Assembly (NCBI GenBank): GCA_036522495.1
Contig: DATDFS010000304.1
Location: 1-5,348 of the forward strand
DNA length: 5,348 bases
Direction: 5' to 3'
DNA from: Nitrososphaera_A sp036522495
GTDB taxonomy: Archaea > Thermoproteota > Nitrososphaeria > Nitrososphaerales > Nitrososphaeraceae
A program made the translations under genes and the position numbers. Under the pieces are notes generated by a model. The model worked only from the letters and a program-made list of their open reading frames with translations. It did no database searches and was not told the DNA's origin. Of the stretch, positions 4,317-5,348 are shown in pieces. Position 1 is the first letter of the stretch; each line of letters begins with the position of its first letter.

Positions 4317-5348
4317 ATGACTACGACAACGACGGCGGCAACATCTCCGTCATCACTATCATCGTCATCATCTGTTGCTCGACCAGACAACATAATTGAG
4401 CGCATAGGCAGAACGCCTTTGATAGAGTTAGCTTCTTTCTCTACACAAAACGTCAAACTTTACGCTAAATTAGAGTGGTTCAATCCGTTCGGCTCGGTAA
4501 AAGACAGGGCCGCGTACTGGATGGTAAAGGATGCTGAAAACAAAGGCATCCTAAAGAAGGATAAAAGCATCATTATCGAGCCTACGTCTGGAAACACTGG
4601 TATTGCACTGACCGGTATTGCCACTGCGTTAGGATACAAAGTTGAGATCGTTATCCCCGACAAAGTGAGTCAAGAAACAAAAAGGATCTTGAGGCACCTA
4701 GGGGCTACCCTTCACGAAACATCAGACGATTTGTGTCCACGAGTTGGTGCTGGCACAGACCAGAGTATCGCTCTTGCTAAGGCAATTTCAAAACCAAGGC
4801 CGGACATCTACTACATGCCAAACCAGTATGAAAATGACGCTAACTTTTTCGCACATTATGAAAGCACCGGCCCTGAAATCTGGGAACAGACAGGCGGCAA
4901 CATAACTCACTTTCTTACGGGTTGCGGGACTGGCGGAACGATCACCGGCACGGCTGCTTTTCTCAAGGAAAAGAGGATGGATATCAAGGCTGTTGCGATC
5001 CAAGCCCAGAAAAATCATCTGCTTCAGGGCCTAAGAAATTTCGAGGAGTCCTCTATGCCTGACTTGTTCAAACGGCGTGAGAGTGTTGTCGACAAATGGA
5101 TGACTGCAACCAACGCTGACTCCTTTAACATGGTAAAACAACTAGCAACAAAGGAAGGCCTGCTTGTAGGTCCTTCGTCTGGTTCAGTCATGGCATCGAT
5201 GCTAAAGACTGCAGAAAAACTAGATAATGGCGTTCTTGTCGGGATATTTGCTGATGACGGCAGGAAATTCAAGAGCCTTTATTCACAGCAAAATGTATTT
5301 ACCAGTGACGAATACGACGGAGCCCTAAAGAGCGCAAAGAACCTTTCG
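4317..5348 (+). CDS. cysM: PLP-dependent cysteine synthase, CysM-like (3' end beyond the window)
   Basis: 344 codons are open to the last base; the stop lies outside, probably close, as family members have about 300-340 residues. It makes L-cysteine from an activated serine and a sulfur donor. PLP sites: N-P-F-G-S-V-K-D-R with Schiff-base Lys62, the T-S-G-N-T-G loop (90-95) that binds the substrate carboxylate, the phosphate cup G-T-G-G-T (204-208), and Ser287 in G-P-S-S-G facing the pyridine nitrogen. Aligned by eye to M. tuberculosis CysM (Lys51, Arg220, Ser265), Arg240 in G-L-R-N-F matches Arg220, the residue linked to O-phosphoserine use. The region 228-250 is short, as in CysM, and lacks the longer loop I recall for O-acetylserine-using CysK. 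No regulatory CBS or heme domain precedes the fold. Residues 2-19 are a Thr/Ser/Ala tract from triplet-repeat-like DNA, absent from the family. The start is 3 bases after tusA, with no clear Shine-Dalgarno. Cystathionine beta-synthase activity is an alternative. Confidence 0.9.
   Translation, partial: MTTTTTAATSPSSLSSSSSVARPDNIIERIGRTPLIELASFSTQNVKLYAKLEWFNPFGSVKDRAAYWMVKDAENKGILKKDKSIIIEPTSGNTGIALTGIATALGYKVEIVIPDKVSQETKRILRHLGATLHETSDDLCPRVGAGTDQSIALAKAISKPRPDIYYMPNQYENDANFFAHYESTGPEIWEQTGGNITHFLTGCGTGGTITGTAAFLKEKRMDIKAVAIQAQKNHLLQGLRNFEESSMPDLFKRRESVVDKWMTATNADSFNMVKQLATKEGLLVGPSSGSVMASMLKTAEKLDNGVLVGIFADDGRKFKSLYSQQNVFTSDEYDGALKSAKNLS
4320..4373 (+). repeat. Low-complexity ACG/TCA triplet tract at the cysteine synthase start
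   Basis: The 18 codons after the ATG are almost all ACN, GCN and TCN (Thr, Ala, Ser), with imperfect TCA/TCG repeats at about 4347-4373. They precede the first family residues (I-I-E-R-I-G-R-T-P-L, 26-35). Like the cofE repeat it keeps frame on expansion and adds a flexible N-terminal tail. Confidence 0.7.

Noticed and set aside
4247..4456. Minus-strand frame with an Asp-rich and Val-rich run opposite the tusA/cysteine synthase junction
   Set aside because: It is the reverse reading of the Thr/Ser repeat tract and of two well-supported genes on the + strand.
1..5348. CRISPR array, integrase, complete insertion sequence or defence system
   Set aside because: No regularly spaced repeats and no transposase, integrase or nuclease motifs were seen in any frame.

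Overview
The window most likely comes from an ammonia-oxidising archaeon of the Nitrososphaerota (Thaumarchaeota), probably a soil-type relative of Nitrososphaera or Nitrosocosmicus. This rests on a stand-alone archaeal-type CofE (coenzyme F420 synthesis), AT-rich TATA-like boxes about 25-35 bases before start codons with almost no leader or Shine-Dalgarno sequence, a small winged-helix protein of archaeal style, and a secreted one-domain protein of a kind I associate with this phylum. The lineage is inferred from memory of these families, not from a search.

Layout. Positions 1-226 hold at most the last 26 codons of an unidentified gene. At 227-640 is a small exported protein with a cleavable signal peptide, a four-cysteine prealbumin-like (Cna-B/SpaA-like) domain and a poly-serine tail. 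At 849-1118 is a small winged-helix DNA-binding protein. Positions 1119-2277 form a gene-poor stretch with a 9-bp inverted repeat, a tandem 14-mer, two weak small reading frames and short open fragments that may be gene remnants.

The right half is metabolic, all on the + strand. A phosphoserine-phosphatase-like HAD enzyme (2278-2937) is followed by cofE (3045-3917). A tight pair comes next: tusA (4068-4313, persulfide sulfur carrier) and, 3 bases later, a PLP-dependent cysteine synthase (4317 to the window edge, 344 residues seen, no stop reached).

How they may work together. The cysteine synthase aligns best, from memory, with the CysM type that uses O-phosphoserine; the arginine that marks this substrate in Mycobacterium tuberculosis CysM (Arg220) has an equivalent here (Arg240). 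O-phosphoserine is also the substrate expected for the HAD enzyme two genes upstream, and TusA could hand sulfur to the synthase much as the CysO carrier protein does for mycobacterial CysM. This is a hypothesis from context and residues.

The oddest structural feature is low-complexity repeat DNA at gene ends. cofE begins with a run of eight G followed by a 57-base hexamer repeat encoding Gly/Asn/Ser; the cysteine synthase begins with a Thr/Ser tract; the secreted protein ends in six serines. In cofE the only usable in-frame start is a GTG, while three upstream ATGs are out of frame by an amount that one extra G in the run would correct.
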